The notes: generated by a model not told the origin, from the letters alone. Positions 36,940 through 46,361 are shown, counted from the first letter of the stretch. The stretch: DNA of 56,599 nucleotides from Planctomycetota bacterium (GCA_027623235.1 JAQBVJ010000037.1:1-56599); one strand, 5' to 3'. Numbers and translations: made by a program.

Positions 36940-38367
36940 TCAAACTGTCGCGGCAACCGGCGTCAGGTACTTATCGACATCGTTCGACACGATGACGCCG
37001 TAATTCACTGCACCCAGCCAGCCGGACATGATGATCCCGACCGAGCCCGCATGAAACAGACCGCCAATCTGCTCGGGCAGACTCTTGCTGACGGCAAGGC
37101 CTTCGAACTTCGTTCCAAAAGACGCGCCGCGACTGTGCCGTGTGTAGTGCTTGAAAGTCACCGGCGTTGAAGCTTCCACGTGATCGACCTTCTCTCGAAT
37201 GTTCGGGACGTATTTTTCGAGGCAGTCGAGCGTCGTTTCGCAGAGGTCTTTCTTGGAAGCCTCGTAGTCTTCTTTGCTGAGGTGACCCCAGTCCTCAAAG
37301 CGGGCGTTCGTCGACGAGACCACAACATACCGATCGTGCCCTGGACGCGTCTCAGGGTAGTAAAACGAAAACGTGCGGCTGCTGATGTTGCGGCTCATGA
37401 TGGAGTCAATGTCGAAGCCTTTGTGTTCCGAGTGGAACAGCAGGTCTCCGCAATGGTCGAACGACTCGCCCTGCTTGAGCGCGATGTAGACCTGACAGCT
37501 GCTGGTGTTGAGCCGGACGGCTTTTGCTTCTTCGACGAACGGCTGGTCAAAGTGCTCTTCACCGACCAGTTTGAGAATCGTCTGTTTGATGTTCGCGTTG
37601 GAAACGACGGCTCCACAACGAATGTGCCGACCGTTGACGACGACACCTGTCACCTGCCGGTCTGGACCGACTTCGATCTTGTCGACCTGGCAGCGGATGC
37701 GAATGTCGACGCCGTTTTTCTCCATCTCGGCCTTCATCTGACCGATCAGTTTGTCGGTGCCGCCCTGGAACGTGTAGACGCCTTTGCTCATGAAGTTGGA
37801 AAAGACGATGCCGTATGTGATCGCCGGGTCTTCCAGCGTCGACCCGTTGGCATAGGTGATCGGCTCCATGAGAAGCCGCACGACGTCGTCACGACCGGGG
37901 AAGAACTTTTCGAACAGCTCGCCCGTCGTCATTTCCTGGCCGTCGTAGAAATTCATCTTCCGGGCGGCCGTAAAAAACGCGTCGACAGTCTCGGGCGGGA
38001 CGTTGAAATCCTCAGTCATCAGCCTGGTAAAGTCTTTGCGATCAAACGTCGTTTTCAGCGAAAACTGCGGATTCTCAAACCGGACGCCTTTCAGCTGGAC
38101 GATCGAATCCGCGATTTCCTGAGTCCAGTACTTCCGGCACGATTTGATCATGCCGATCGGGAAGCCATGGAGCGAGATGTCGAAAATGTGCCCGTTCTTT
38201 CGCTTGAACCAGGTCGCCATCCCACCGAGCTGATAATGATGCTCAAGCAGCAGAACGGAATGCCCGGCCCGCGCGAGCGTGTTGGCCGACGTGAGTCCGG
38301 CGAGCCCGCTGCCGATGACTACGACATCGTAATACTCGTTCACATCCTTCAAGAAATCCTTGGACAT
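36940..38367 (-). CDS. FAD-dependent oxidoreductase, phytoene desaturase / carotenoid isomerase-like
   Basis: A 475-residue flavoprotein. The N-terminal dinucleotide-binding motif is [18 protein letters not shown] with the downstream acidic end ([15 protein letters not shown]), as in the CrtI/RetSat family. The C-terminal FAD-contact region is [20 protein letters not shown]. Relatives desaturate or isomerise carotenoids, or saturate retinol, at the membrane. The sequence alone does not fix the substrate. No phytoene synthase or other crt gene is nearby. Length fits the family (about 490). It is divergent from the 2-hydroxyacid dehydrogenase gene. Confidence 0.85.
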   Translation of the reverse strand: MSKDFLKDVNEYYDVVVIGSGLAGLTSANTLARAGHSVLLLEHHYQLGGMATWFKRKNGHIFDISLHGFPIGMIKSCRKYWTQEIADSIVQLKGVRFENPQFSLKTTFDRKDFTRLMTEDFNVPPETVDAFFTAARKMNFYDGQEMTTGELFEKFFPGRDDVVRLLMEPITYANGSTLEDPAITYGIVFSNFMSKGVYTFQGGTDKLIGQMKAEMEKNGVDIRIRCQVDKIEVGPDRQVTGVVVNGRHIRCGAVVSNANIKQTILKLVGEEHFDQPFVEEAKAVRLNTSSCQVYIALKQGESFDHCGDLLFHSEHKGFDIDSIMSRNISSRTFSFYYPETRPGHDRYVVVSSTNARFEDWGHLSKEDYEASKKDLCETTLDCLEKYVPNIREKVDHVEASTPVTFKHYTRHSRGASFGTKFEGLAVSKSLPEQIGGLFHAGSVGIIMSGWLGAVNYGVIVSNDVDKYLTPVAATV

Positions 38368-38554
38368 GACAACCTCGTTCGAGCTTTATGCTCAGCCCGG
38401 AAGCAACCGGGAATGCAGATTTGCGGCGAATCGCGCAGTTTATTAAAGAGGTGTTCGAATTCCAAATCAGGCGGATTTCGGGGCCGAAGCCTGTAGTCCA
38501 GCAGAGATCCCGATAGTTTACGCCGTCCCACCGGAATCCACGCGAATTTCACCA

Positions 38555-38576
38555 CTCAGGATCACCTCAGGATCAC
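38555..38576 (+). promoter_or_regulatory. Duplicated ribosome-binding segment
   Basis: The 11-bp unit ctcaggatcac is repeated perfectly (38555-38565 and 38566-38576) and ends 3 bp before the ATG at 38580. Each copy contains AGGA, so the gene has two possible Shine-Dalgarno positions, with the nearer one at normal spacing. Confidence 0.65.
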
Positions 38577-38579
38577 ACC

Positions 38580-39566
38580 ATGCCCAAAGCAGTCAGCCTG
38601 TCACTCGGAAGCGGCGAGTATCCCTATTACCAGACGCTCGTCGATGCCGGATTCGAAGTGGCGATGTGCCCGGCAGGAAAGCATCCGTTTAAAGAAGGCG
38701 ATCTGATCGAGATTCTGAGTGGCGTTTCCGCGTCGGTTGCCGGGTCCGAGCCGTATACGCGGCGGGTCATCGAAGCGAGCCCCGATCTGCGAGTGATCGC
38801 GAGAACGGGAGTCGGCTTCGACGCCGTCGACCTGAAAGCGTGCAACGAGCGCGGCGTTGTCGTTGCGACAACGCCCGGCGTAAACCACCACGCCGTCGCC
38901 GAGCACACGATTGCTCTGTTGATGGGCATCGCCCGGCATTTTCCGGTGCAGGACATGGCCGTTCGAAAAGCCAGCTGGACGCGAAAAGCCGGCCCGCGTG
39001 TCATGGGATCGACCATCGGCATCGTCGGGCTTGGACGAATCGGGCGAGCGGTCGCGACGAGAGCTCACGGGCTCGGCATGAAAATCGTCTCGTACGATCC
39101 GTATGCCAGCGTCGAATTCGCCGACCAGTGGAACATCGAACTGGTCGAACTCGACGAGCTTTACGCCCGCTCTGACTACGTGACGCTCCATTCGCCGGCG
39201 ACGCCCGAGACGACGCGCATGATCAACGCCGAGTCGCTCGCAAAAATGAAAGACACGGCCGTCGTCATCAACACGGCGCGGGGAGCTCTCATTGACGAGC
39301 CAGCCCTGATCGAGGCTCTCAAAACGGGCGTGATTCGTGGAGCCGGCCTGGACGTCTTTGCGAAAGAGCCGCTTACCGCGGACAGCCCGCTCATCGGAAT
39401 GGACAATGTCCTGCTGAGCGGACACATCGCCGGCCTGGACATCGAGTCTCACAACGGCATGTTCAACATGGCGGCCGAAGTGATCGTCGAGCTCTACAAC
39501 GGCGGCTGGCCGACCGAATGCGTCCGGAATATCGAGGACGGCTCCAGCTGGAAGTGGGCGAAGTAG
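38580..39566 (+). CDS. D-isomer-specific 2-hydroxyacid dehydrogenase (phosphoglycerate dehydrogenase-like)
   Basis: A 328-residue NAD-dependent dehydrogenase. The substrate domain has RTGVGFDAVDLKAC and the NAD loop is GIVGLGRIGRAVA (about residues 147-159). Catalytic residues of the family are in place: arginine in NTARGALID, glutamate in FAKEPL and histidine in LSGHIAGLD. It lacks the C-terminal ACT domain of long SerA enzymes, so it is a short-form enzyme that could act on phosphoglycerate, glyoxylate/hydroxypyruvate or another 2-keto acid. A palindromic repeat follows its stop codon. Confidence 0.92.
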   Translation: MPKAVSLSLGSGEYPYYQTLVDAGFEVAMCPAGKHPFKEGDLIEILSGVSASVAGSEPYTRRVIEASPDLRVIARTGVGFDAVDLKACNERGVVVATTPGVNHHAVAEHTIALLMGIARHFPVQDMAVRKASWTRKAGPRVMGSTIGIVGLGRIGRAVATRAHGLGMKIVSYDPYASVEFADQWNIELVELDELYARSDYVTLHSPATPETTRMINAESLAKMKDTAVVINTARGALIDEPALIEALKTGVIRGAGLDVFAKEPLTADSPLIGMDNVLLSGHIAGLDIESHNGMFNMAAEVIVELYNGGWPTECVRNIEDGSSWKWAK

Positions 39567-39579
39567 CCAGTATCGGAAC

Positions 39580-39635
39580 GGCGCGAGCCGTCCGGTTTGA
39601 GCGCCGTTTGCGCGTGAGACCGGGCGGCTTGCGCC
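39580..39635. repeat. Palindromic repeat between dehydrogenase gene and transposase remnant
   Basis: A 17-bp arm (ggcgcgagccgtccggt, 39580-39596) matches the reverse complement of 39619-39635 at 15 of 17 positions. It lies 13 bp after a stop codon. Confidence 0.75.
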
Positions 39636-39664
39636 CAATGGCATCTGTTTTAGAGAATTACTGA

Positions 39665-40785
39665 ATGGCTGCCTGTCATGGAACAGGATTTGCGCAGTTG
39701 ACGGAGCACCCTGGAATGCTCCGCCAATTTGACAGGATCTTAGCCATGACAGCTGATCGAAGAGAGATTTCCGACGCTGAGTTTACCTCGGCTGTCGAAC
39801 TGCTGCATCGAATCATTCATGCCGACGAGGTCGAGGCTTTCTCGCTGCGACACCGTCCGGCGACCGTCTACACCACGCTGGCGACACTGTGGATGCTGAC
39901 TCTGCAACGACTCGGTGGCGGGCAGTCGCTCGAAGCGATCGTGAAAGCAACGCTGACCCACAACCGTGATATTTTTCCGGACAATAAACGCGTCCGTGAA
40001 GGCACGCTGTCCCACAACTCCAGTGCTTACAGCGAGGCGGGACACCGGCTGCCGATTGAAGTTGTCGAGCGTTTCACGGATGCAGTGGCCCGCACGATTA
40101 TCGACTCGTGTCCTGACACTCTGAATGATCGCCGCGCTTTCATCAACGACGGCACCACGTTCAAGCTGGCTCCGACCGGCACTCTGCGCGAAGTCTATCC
40201 GCCGTCGACCAACCAGTACGGCGAAACCGTCTGGCCCATCCTGATGCTGACCGTCGCCCACGAACTTCACAGTGGTGCCGCGCTGCGTCCTGAGTTCGGA
40301 GCCATGTACGCATCGAAAAACACGTCCAACTCGAGAACGGTGAGTGGCTGAACCTCGTCACATCGCTGGAGCTTGAGTCTCAACAGGCCGCCGGTCTGTA
40401 CGCACGCCGGTACGATGTTGAGCACGACATCCGCGATCTGAAAGTGACGCTGGGTGTGGAGAACATGCGGGCGCAAAGTGACGAGATGGTTCGCAAGGAA
40501 ATGTTATGTTCGATGGTCGCGTACAACCTGGTGGTGCAGCTTCGGCGTGAGGCTGCAACAGTCGCCAGACTTCCGCCGCGTCGACTGAGCTTCACCGGGG
40601 TCTGGAACACAATGCAGAGTTGCCTGCTGCATCAATCACAGTGCGACACGTCCACCTGGCAGGAACGCTACGCCAGAGCCCTTGCAGTGGCTGCGAAGGA
40701 TAAGCTCCCCCATCGCCCCGGCCGTTCCTACCCGCGTCGCGCACACCCGAAGCGTCCGAAGTCCACAAAATTCATGAAGCTGCAA
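39665..40785 (+). mobile_element. Decayed IS4-family transposase
   Basis: Two frames make one broken transposase. The first (39665-40351) has the N-terminal region and the first catalytic aspartate context (AFINDGTTFKLAPTG), up to ALRPEFGAMYAS. The second, in another frame from about 40307, carries EWLNLVTSLEL and the IS4 hallmark YARRYDVEHDIRDLK, which fits the Y-(2)-R-(3)-E-(6)-K signature. The section between, which should hold the second aspartate, is deleted, so the enzyme cannot be active. The C-terminal tail is basic (near 40770). I found no clear terminal inverted repeats. A C-rich run (nine C) lies near 40820. Confidence 0.8.
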
Positions 40786-40895
40786 ACCCAGAACCCAAAC
40801 ACCACCACCGACACCCCCCCCCGCACCAACAAAGTAGATGCCATTGAGCTTGCGCCGCTCCGCTACCTGCCTGCGTTTGGCTTTTCAACGGGTTG

Positions 40896-41645
40896 CTACG
40901 ACTCCTCGTCGCGTTTCTCTTTGGTGACCAGCAGTTCGACAAGCAGGTCCGCGAATCGGACAAGTGCTTCCTGCGGGATCGTGTGGATGCCGGGGAACTC
41001 GATGAACTCGCCATCGAATTCGGAATCCGCAAAGAGGTCGCGCAGCCAGGTGGCCGCCTCGAACGGCAGGATCGGGTCGGTCTTTCCGTGGCTCTGCAGA
41101 ACTCTCAGCGGACCGCGTTTTGAGGCGAGCTCCCGCCACTCGTCTTCGCACAGCAGCGTGCCGGACCAGATGCAGAGTGCGGCCGGTCGCTCTTCCAGGC
41201 GCAGCGCGACATCCGTTGTCAGCATCGCTCCCTGAGAGAAACCGCCGAGCACGATGCGCGACAGCGGCAACCCTGTCTGCCCCTGAACGGCCTCAACGAC
41301 GCTGATCAGTTTCGCACGAGCCTCCGACAGGCCGGGCGGATGATCGTTGCGGAGGTTTCGGAACTCGCCAAGCTCAATCGCCCGCTGAAGCTGTTCGACA
41401 TCGAGCGGCCACCAGGCGCGACCACCGTACAGCTCGGGAGGTGCCAGCGGAGCTTCCGGGAAAATGAGGCGGGTCGTCTCGCCAAGTTGAGGTCGCGCGC
41501 TGAGCAGTTCCGGCCCGAGCGGTACCAGGTCTGTTCCGGGAGCACCGAACCCGTGGCAAAGGATGACGACGAGTTCGGGTTTCTCAGACTCGTCAATGTT
41601 CTGCACGACCCGGCAATTGAGGTCGCCAAGTTTTTCAAGTTTCAT
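40896..41645 (-). CDS. Carboxylesterase / phospholipase-type alpha/beta hydrolase
   Basis: A 249-residue serine hydrolase of the small carboxylesterase (YpfH/EstB, acyl-protein-thioesterase-like) family. ILCHGFGAPGTDLVPL forms the oxyanion region. The nucleophile is in VLGGFSQGAML (about residues 133-143), the acid in HGKTDPILPF and the histidine in GIHTIPQEA, so the triad is complete. There is no signal peptide, so it is cytoplasmic. The physiological ester is unknown. It is divergent from the 728-residue gene and next to the transposase remnant. Confidence 0.92.
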   Translation of the reverse strand: MKLEKLGDLNCRVVQNIDESEKPELVVILCHGFGAPGTDLVPLGPELLSARPQLGETTRLIFPEAPLAPPELYGGRAWWPLDVEQLQRAIELGEFRNLRNDHPPGLSEARAKLISVVEAVQGQTGLPLSRIVLGGFSQGAMLTTDVALRLEERPAALCIWSGTLLCEDEWRELASKRGPLRVLQSHGKTDPILPFEAATWLRDLFADSEFDGEFIEFPGIHTIPQEALVRFADLLVELLVTKEKRDEES

Positions 41646-41790
41646 TATCAGGAATCATTTCTGTGAGTCGATAGACGACGGGCAGGAGCTGTGAACCGGC
41701 GCGTGCTATCATCGTTTCCGCCACTCGTGTTGTGAACCGACCTGGACGAGACTTGCATTCGCGAGTGCGACCTCAATCGCGGAGCCGTGT

Positions 41791-43977
41791 GTGAGACACT
41801 GGAAAACGACCGTCATCCTCGTTTCGATCGGCGTGCTGATTGCTGTGGGCTGCCTGGCCACAAGCATGGTTCAGTCGCAGGACGCTTCTCCGCTACTGAT
41901 CGGCGCCTGCGTCGGAGGACTTGTCGCGCTGCTGGCCGTTGTGCTGAGGCCGCCGAACCTGACTCAACTGGAAGCGGAAAATGAAGCGCAGCTGCGACAG
42001 CTCGAAGAGGAAACGGCGAAGGCGAATGCCAGCCACAAGGAGCTCGAGGCGTTTCGCGTCGAGCTGGAAAAGGCTCTCGGGGTCAGAGCACAGCGGCTCG
42101 ATGCGCGGGAAGTGGAGCTCGACAATCGGCTGATCACGTTTCAGGAATGGCTTGAGTATCCACAGCCCGAGGCTGAAAGCGCGGCGGTCTCCGTCGCAAA
42201 CACCGTTTCGATCGTTGACCTGGCAGATAAATCGCCCGCGGAACTGTCAGCGAAAGACCAGCAGGTTCACGATCTGCTCGAAGCGGAATCGAGTGCTCTT
42301 TACGGAAAGCTCAAAGACGGTTTCTACAAAGGCGAAAACGGCAAGTTTGATCCGGCAAAGGCCCGCGACGATGTGCTGGAACTTGTGACTCGCGTCGCGA
42401 AGATCTACCGACCCGGGTCGGTCAACCCGCTTCTCGAAACGAGTGTCGAGCAACTGTTGCGGGCCGGCAGTCGGACGTGTCTGCACCTGCTGATCGTGCT
42501 GGAGCGACTGCCGCTCAACATGAAGGACGCCAACTTTGCGACCGTACACGGGCACCTGACAACGGCCGTCAAGGCGTACGATGTTTATCGGTCGGCCGAG
42601 CCGTGGCTGGGCTATGCCAACAAAGCCTTGTACGGAGCGAGGATGGTGGCCGGGGCAAACCCCGTCACGCTTGGCCTGACGTGGGTGTTGAGTGAACTTG
42701 GCAAGGCCGGCGTCAAGCACGCCGCGAAAAAGTTTGTCGATCACCAGGCGGTCAACGCGCTGCACGATCTCGTGCGGGTGATCGGTTTCGAAGTCGCGGC
42801 GATCTACGGCGGCGATTTCCGGTATCGGGATCCGAGCTGGGTTTACGCGAGCGAGCTGACGTCGCTGATGAGTCGGTTTCCTGTCTCGAGGGAAAGCCTC
42901 GCCCATTCGCTGCGGGAAATCGGCGCGCTGCCGATGCGGAACGAGTATGACCGCGTTTTTCTTTACCGGTGTCTGTCGAGCCACAAGTCGCCGCAGCCAC
43001 TGATCGATGCCCGCGCGACGATTTCGCAGAGCGAACGACAGGAAGTAGCAAAGAAGCTGGAGCGGTTTTTCCGCACGTTCGTACACGGCAAAACGAAGCA
43101 GCGGGCTGAGGAGTGGCTCGACGATCTGGAAAGCCGGCTCGGCGTGCGGCTGTCGATTCCGGAACTTGAGCACCAGTCGGAAGCGGACTTCGCCGGAGCT
43201 GACAACGACCGGCGGAACGCGGCAGTCTCGCTCGCCGGATTCCTCGTCGGCGTCAAAGCGCGACCGCTGTCGGAAATGCGTGAGCGACTGGCCGAAGGGA
43301 AAACGCTCGGCTGTCTCGATGCAGATGCGGTTTCTTTGATTCTCGATGAGCTTGCCCGGGACCCGTCACAGTTCTTCGAGCCGCCGGACATCGACGCGGG
43401 GTCTGACGTCCTTGACGATTACTTCGAGGATCTGATCGACCTCGCCGTGCAGACTCCGCCGCAGGACGTGCAGGCCGACGATCTGATTCTGGAGACGGCA
43501 ACCTACTTCGGGCGGGATGTAAAAAAGACGCGGAGCCAGATCGATCGCTGCTACGTCGAGCTGATCGTTTCGCAGTTGTCCTCGGATGCACCGTCGAAAA
43601 AAGTGGACGCCGTTGCCGCGCGAATTCTGGTCGCGGAACTGGGTGAGGAAGAATCGGCTCTGTTCATTTATCCGGGCGTCTCGATCAGTCCGGCGGCGGG
43701 TGCATCACTGCTTCCGGAAACGCCTGGCGACGTCTGGCTGGTTGGCACAGATTCGCGATTGATGATTCTCTCCGATCAACGAGGACTGCTGTGCTTCGCT
43801 GAGCCGTCGGCGCTGACTGCTAAGAAAATCGACGGCATGGTCATCGACGATTGCCGTCTGTCGGGGACCTGGGCACTCCCGAATGGAACGACGTGCCCGC
43901 TGTCGGCGACCGTCAAAGGGGCCGTCGTGACCCGTTACGATTCGTACTTCCGGGCCATCGTTGAATACCTGGGGTGA
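41791..43977 (+). CDS. Membrane-anchored coiled-coil protein of unknown function
   Basis: A 728-residue protein that starts with GTG at 41791 (GGAG seven bases upstream). Two hydrophobic segments (about residues 7-23 and 34-53) are followed by a coiled coil rich in Glu, Leu, Ala and Arg (about 56-115). A mainly helical centre (about 150-560) includes a hydrophobic ANPVTLGLTWVLSELGKAG stretch. The C-terminal 110 residues look beta-rich (PGDVWLVGTDSRLMILSDQ, then GTWALPNGTTCPLSATV). I do not recognise a family; a distant likeness to DUF697/EcsC-type helical domains in the centre is only an impression. Followed at 66 bp by the DinB-like gene. Confidence 0.75.
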   Translation: MRHWKTTVILVSIGVLIAVGCLATSMVQSQDASPLLIGACVGGLVALLAVVLRPPNLTQLEAENEAQLRQLEEETAKANASHKELEAFRVELEKALGVRAQRLDAREVELDNRLITFQEWLEYPQPEAESAAVSVANTVSIVDLADKSPAELSAKDQQVHDLLEAESSALYGKLKDGFYKGENGKFDPAKARDDVLELVTRVAKIYRPGSVNPLLETSVEQLLRAGSRTCLHLLIVLERLPLNMKDANFATVHGHLTTAVKAYDVYRSAEPWLGYANKALYGARMVAGANPVTLGLTWVLSELGKAGVKHAAKKFVDHQAVNALHDLVRVIGFEVAAIYGGDFRYRDPSWVYASELTSLMSRFPVSRESLAHSLREIGALPMRNEYDRVFLYRCLSSHKSPQPLIDARATISQSERQEVAKKLERFFRTFVHGKTKQRAEEWLDDLESRLGVRLSIPELEHQSEADFAGADNDRRNAAVSLAGFLVGVKARPLSEMRERLAEGKTLGCLDADAVSLILDELARDPSQFFEPPDIDAGSDVLDDYFEDLIDLAVQTPPQDVQADDLILETATYFGRDVKKTRSQIDRCYVELIVSQLSSDAPSKKVDAVAARILVAELGEEESALFIYPGVSISPAAGASLLPETPGDVWLVGTDSRLMILSDQRGLLCFAEPSALTAKKIDGMVIDDCRLSGTWALPNGTTCPLSATVKGAVVTRYDSYFRAIVEYLG

Positions 43978-44043
43978 TCAATCATCGAGGCCCGATGACT
44001 CCGGCGACGGAGTTGAGTTCAACATTCCGTCAGGAAACATCCG

Positions 44044-44565
44044 ATGGCAACTTCAGAACAGGACCTCACGACGGCCGCTGGTCGCGAACTGGCACTCGAA
44101 CTGGCCGCGGCGGCCGACGTGATACACCACTGTCTCAGACAGCTCAGCGAGGATCAGGTGTGGTCCCGCTCGGACGAGTCGATGAACAGTGTCGGCAACC
44201 TGATGCTGCACCTGTGTGGCAACGTTCGGCAATGGGTCATCTCGGGAGTCGGTGGAGCTCCGGACACGCGCGAGCGTCAGAGCGAATTTGACGCGCGAGG
44301 GTCCGTATCCAAAGTGGAGCTGCTGTCGCGTGTTGACTCGACCGTCCATGAAGCCACAGAAGTGCTCCACGCGGTTTCAACGGAGACGCTGCTGGCTGGC
44401 CTGGTCATCCAGGGATTTGAGACGACCGGTCTGGGCGCGATCGTGCATTCGGTCTCGCACTTCCGCGGCCACGTCCAGGAAATCGTCCACATGTCGCGAA
44501 GCATTCTGGGCGACGCGTACAAGTTCCGCTTCGTTCCGAAAACGCCAGAGCAGGGAGCCAAGTAG
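44044..44565 (+). CDS. DinB-like (DUF1572) putative metal-dependent protein
   Basis: A 173-residue four-helix-bundle protein of the DinB/YfiT superfamily. The metal-binding histidines expected for the fold are visible: one in NLMLHLCGNVRQW (about residue 57) and two in HSVSHFRGHVQEIVHM (about residues 137-152). Members act as thiol-dependent S-transferases or are uncharacterised; DUF1572 proteins have no fixed substrate. Length is typical. It is convergent with the repeat-motif protein, leaving 29 bp between the stop codons. Confidence 0.8.
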   Translation: MATSEQDLTTAAGRELALELAAAADVIHHCLRQLSEDQVWSRSDESMNSVGNLMLHLCGNVRQWVISGVGGAPDTRERQSEFDARGSVSKVELLSRVDSTVHEATEVLHAVSTETLLAGLVIQGFETTGLGAIVHSVSHFRGHVQEIVHMSRSILGDAYKFRFVPKTPEQGAK

Positions 44566-44594
44566 CAGTCGTCGCCGACTTCGCTTTGACCAGC

Positions 44595-45269
44595 TCAGCC
44601 CTTGAACGCGCCCTGCCTGCGAATCTGCTCGATCGGAGACAGTCCGCTGAGGTCTTCCGTCGGTGGTGCTGCCGCTTCCGCAGGAGCGGCTTCGGCAACA
44701 GGAGCGGCTTCGGCAACCGGAGCGGCCTCGGCAACCGGAGCGGCCTCGGCAACCGGTTCTTCAGCGGTCGGTTCGGGAGCGGCTTCTTTGGCCGGTGCCG
44801 CTCCGCCCGCGCCTTGCTTGCGGATCATGTCCAGCGGCGAGCCACCACCGGCGGCCGGCTTTTTCGGAGCTCCACTCGCTCCCGCTTTTCGAATCGCATC
44901 CAGAGGCGAGCCTCCCGCAGCAGGTTTCTTCGCGGCCGGAGCTCCGCCGCCTGCTTTGCGGATCGCGTCGAGGGGGCTTCCGCCACCTGCCGCTTTTCCG
45001 GCGGCGGGCTTCTTCTCGGCCTTGGCAGGCTCAGCCGCTTTCTCTTTTTTGACTGGCTCATCGACAACGGTCAGAAAACTCGGATCGATGTCGTACCAGC
45101 CGATATCCGCCGGTCCGTTGAATTCGACGAGAGCTCGACAGCTCATGTTCACGGTCTTGACCTTGCCGGTCAGACCGGAAAATCGCCGCAGTTCGGGAGT
45201 GGTCTTGTCCACGACAACCCACTTATCAGTGAGGTCCCGTTTGAGCTGTTCGGCCTGTTCGATCGACAT
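44595..45269 (-). CDS. Protein with a small N-terminal beta domain and four repeats of an SPLDAIRK-type helical motif
   Basis: About 224 residues from the ATG at 45269 (ribosome site weak; an open extension upstream is unsupported). Residues 1-75 look like a compact beta domain (KWVVVDKTTPELRRFSGLTG and the ending DIGWYDIDPSFLTVV). The rest is Ala/Pro/Gly-rich and disordered, with four near-identical short amphipathic motifs at residues 98-107, 121-130, 144-153 and 211-220 (SPLDAIRKAG twice, SPLDMIRKQG, SPIEQIRRQG). The first three are spaced exactly 23 residues apart. The last is separated by four AEAAPV units and sits at the C-terminus. Repeated binding motifs on a flexible chain are typical of scaffold or linker proteins; the partner is unknown. 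Confidence 0.7.
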   Translation of the reverse strand: MSIEQAEQLKRDLTDKWVVVDKTTPELRRFSGLTGKVKTVNMSCRALVEFNGPADIGWYDIDPSFLTVVDEPVKKEKAAEPAKAEKKPAAGKAAGGGSPLDAIRKAGGGAPAAKKPAAGGSPLDAIRKAGASGAPKKPAAGGGSPLDMIRKQGAGGAAPAKEAAPEPTAEEPVAEAAPVAEAAPVAEAAPVAEAAPAEAAAPPTEDLSGLSPIEQIRRQGAFKG

Positions 45270-45437
45270 CGCGGTTTCACTTTTGACGCTGACGGAATCG
45301 GAATCTGCCGGGCGGAGCGGTCCGCCGGTCTTCAGAACCAAGCATCATACTGCCCGGGTTTCGGCTTGAAAACTGTCCCGCCGACGCACCCTCAGTTACA
45401 GGAATTGCACCTGAGACCGGCTCCCAGTCGCCACCGG

Positions 45438-46361
45438 TCAGTCAAGATACCGTTCTTTGGGCCAGTCTTTTGCGAGCTCGCACAACCGGGCGAGGTATTC
45501 GCGATTGGGGCTCGTCGCGACGACGCCTGGCAGACGCAGCATGTCGGCACGATCGTCCATCCAGAGTTCGTCGAAGTTCACCGGCTCGCCATTGTGAACC
45601 CAGACCGAGTCGCCACCCAGAATCCTCGCCAGATGCAGCGCGACCGGGAAGTCGTAAATGTTGGGCGAGTGGATCAGCGAGCCGGCAAATTCGCCAGACG
45701 CCAGCAGCGGGTAAATGCTGCCGGGCATCGCGTCCGGAGCGACTCCGTCGAGACCGAGGTCCGTCACATTCTGAGCCCGCTCGACGTCGCGATCCTGAAA
45801 TCCGATCAGATAAAACTTCTCCGATCCGCCCCAGCTTTGAAGATCGACCGGCGTGAGCGCGTCGAGAGCCTGCCGCGCCGGCATCCGCGGGTTGTCCGGT
45901 CCGACGAGAATCTGGTCGCCGACCGCCTCGACCCACGTGCCGTGCTCACCATCTTCCGGCACGAAGACCAGCGAGTAGTGCACGGTGTCCCGCGTGCGGA
46001 GATGCAGCATGACGCACCACTGATCGCCGGTGCGGTCACGGTAGTACTTCGTGCCGTCGATCGGGTCGAGCGAGATGACGTAGTCGGATTCGGTCGCGAA
46101 CGCGGCGAGGTCTCCGTTTTCCTCTTCAGCCTCAATGCGACAACTTTGCAGCACGGTCGACCGGTCGCGCATCGCAGCCACGGCGAGTTCCTGCACCGTC
46201 AGATCCGCCAGCGTCAGCGCGTCCGTGTTGGAGCTGCCAGAGGACTTTCCATCGATGGCAACGTTGAACTGCCGCAGCTTCGTCGCGATGGCTCCGCACC
46301 AGCGCAGAATGTCCGGGCAGTGCGTGGAGAGGGCGTCGGTGATTTCTTTGAGTTCAGGCAT
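45438..46361 (-). CDS. Inositol monophosphatase family phosphatase (CysQ/3'(2'),5'-bisphosphate nucleotidase-like)
   Basis: A 307-residue member of the Mg-dependent, lithium-sensitive phosphatase superfamily. Metal-binding motifs are present: the acidic EAEEENGD region (about residues 77-84), DPIDGTKYYRD (about 99-109, matching DPIDGTxxF) and a late aspartate in IYDFPVALHLARILGG in place of the usual WDxAAG. Candidates are inositol-1-phosphate, PAP (adenosine 3',5'-bisphosphate) or fructose bisphosphate; the long spacing between motifs favours a nucleotidase-like or sugar phosphatase, but this is not settled. Upstream lies a palindromic repeat and the enolase-superfamily gene on the same strand. 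Confidence 0.85.
   Translation of the reverse strand: MPELKEITDALSTHCPDILRWCGAIATKLRQFNVAIDGKSSGSSNTDALTLADLTVQELAVAAMRDRSTVLQSCRIEAEEENGDLAAFATESDYVISLDPIDGTKYYRDRTGDQWCVMLHLRTRDTVHYSLVFVPEDGEHGTWVEAVGDQILVGPDNPRMPARQALDALTPVDLQSWGGSEKFYLIGFQDRDVERAQNVTDLGLDGVAPDAMPGSIYPLLASGEFAGSLIHSPNIYDFPVALHLARILGGDSVWVHNGEPVNFDELWMDDRADMLRLPGVVATSPNREYLARLCELAKDWPKERYLD

Noticed and set aside
37180..38496. A 438-codon plus-strand open frame over the CrtI-like gene
   Set aside because: It is antisense to a gene with intact FAD-binding motifs and has no ribosome site or domain of its own.
40444..41235. A 263-codon plus-strand frame as an independent gene
   Set aside because: Its first third is the C-terminal part of the broken IS4 transposase. 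The remainder is antisense to the esterase gene.
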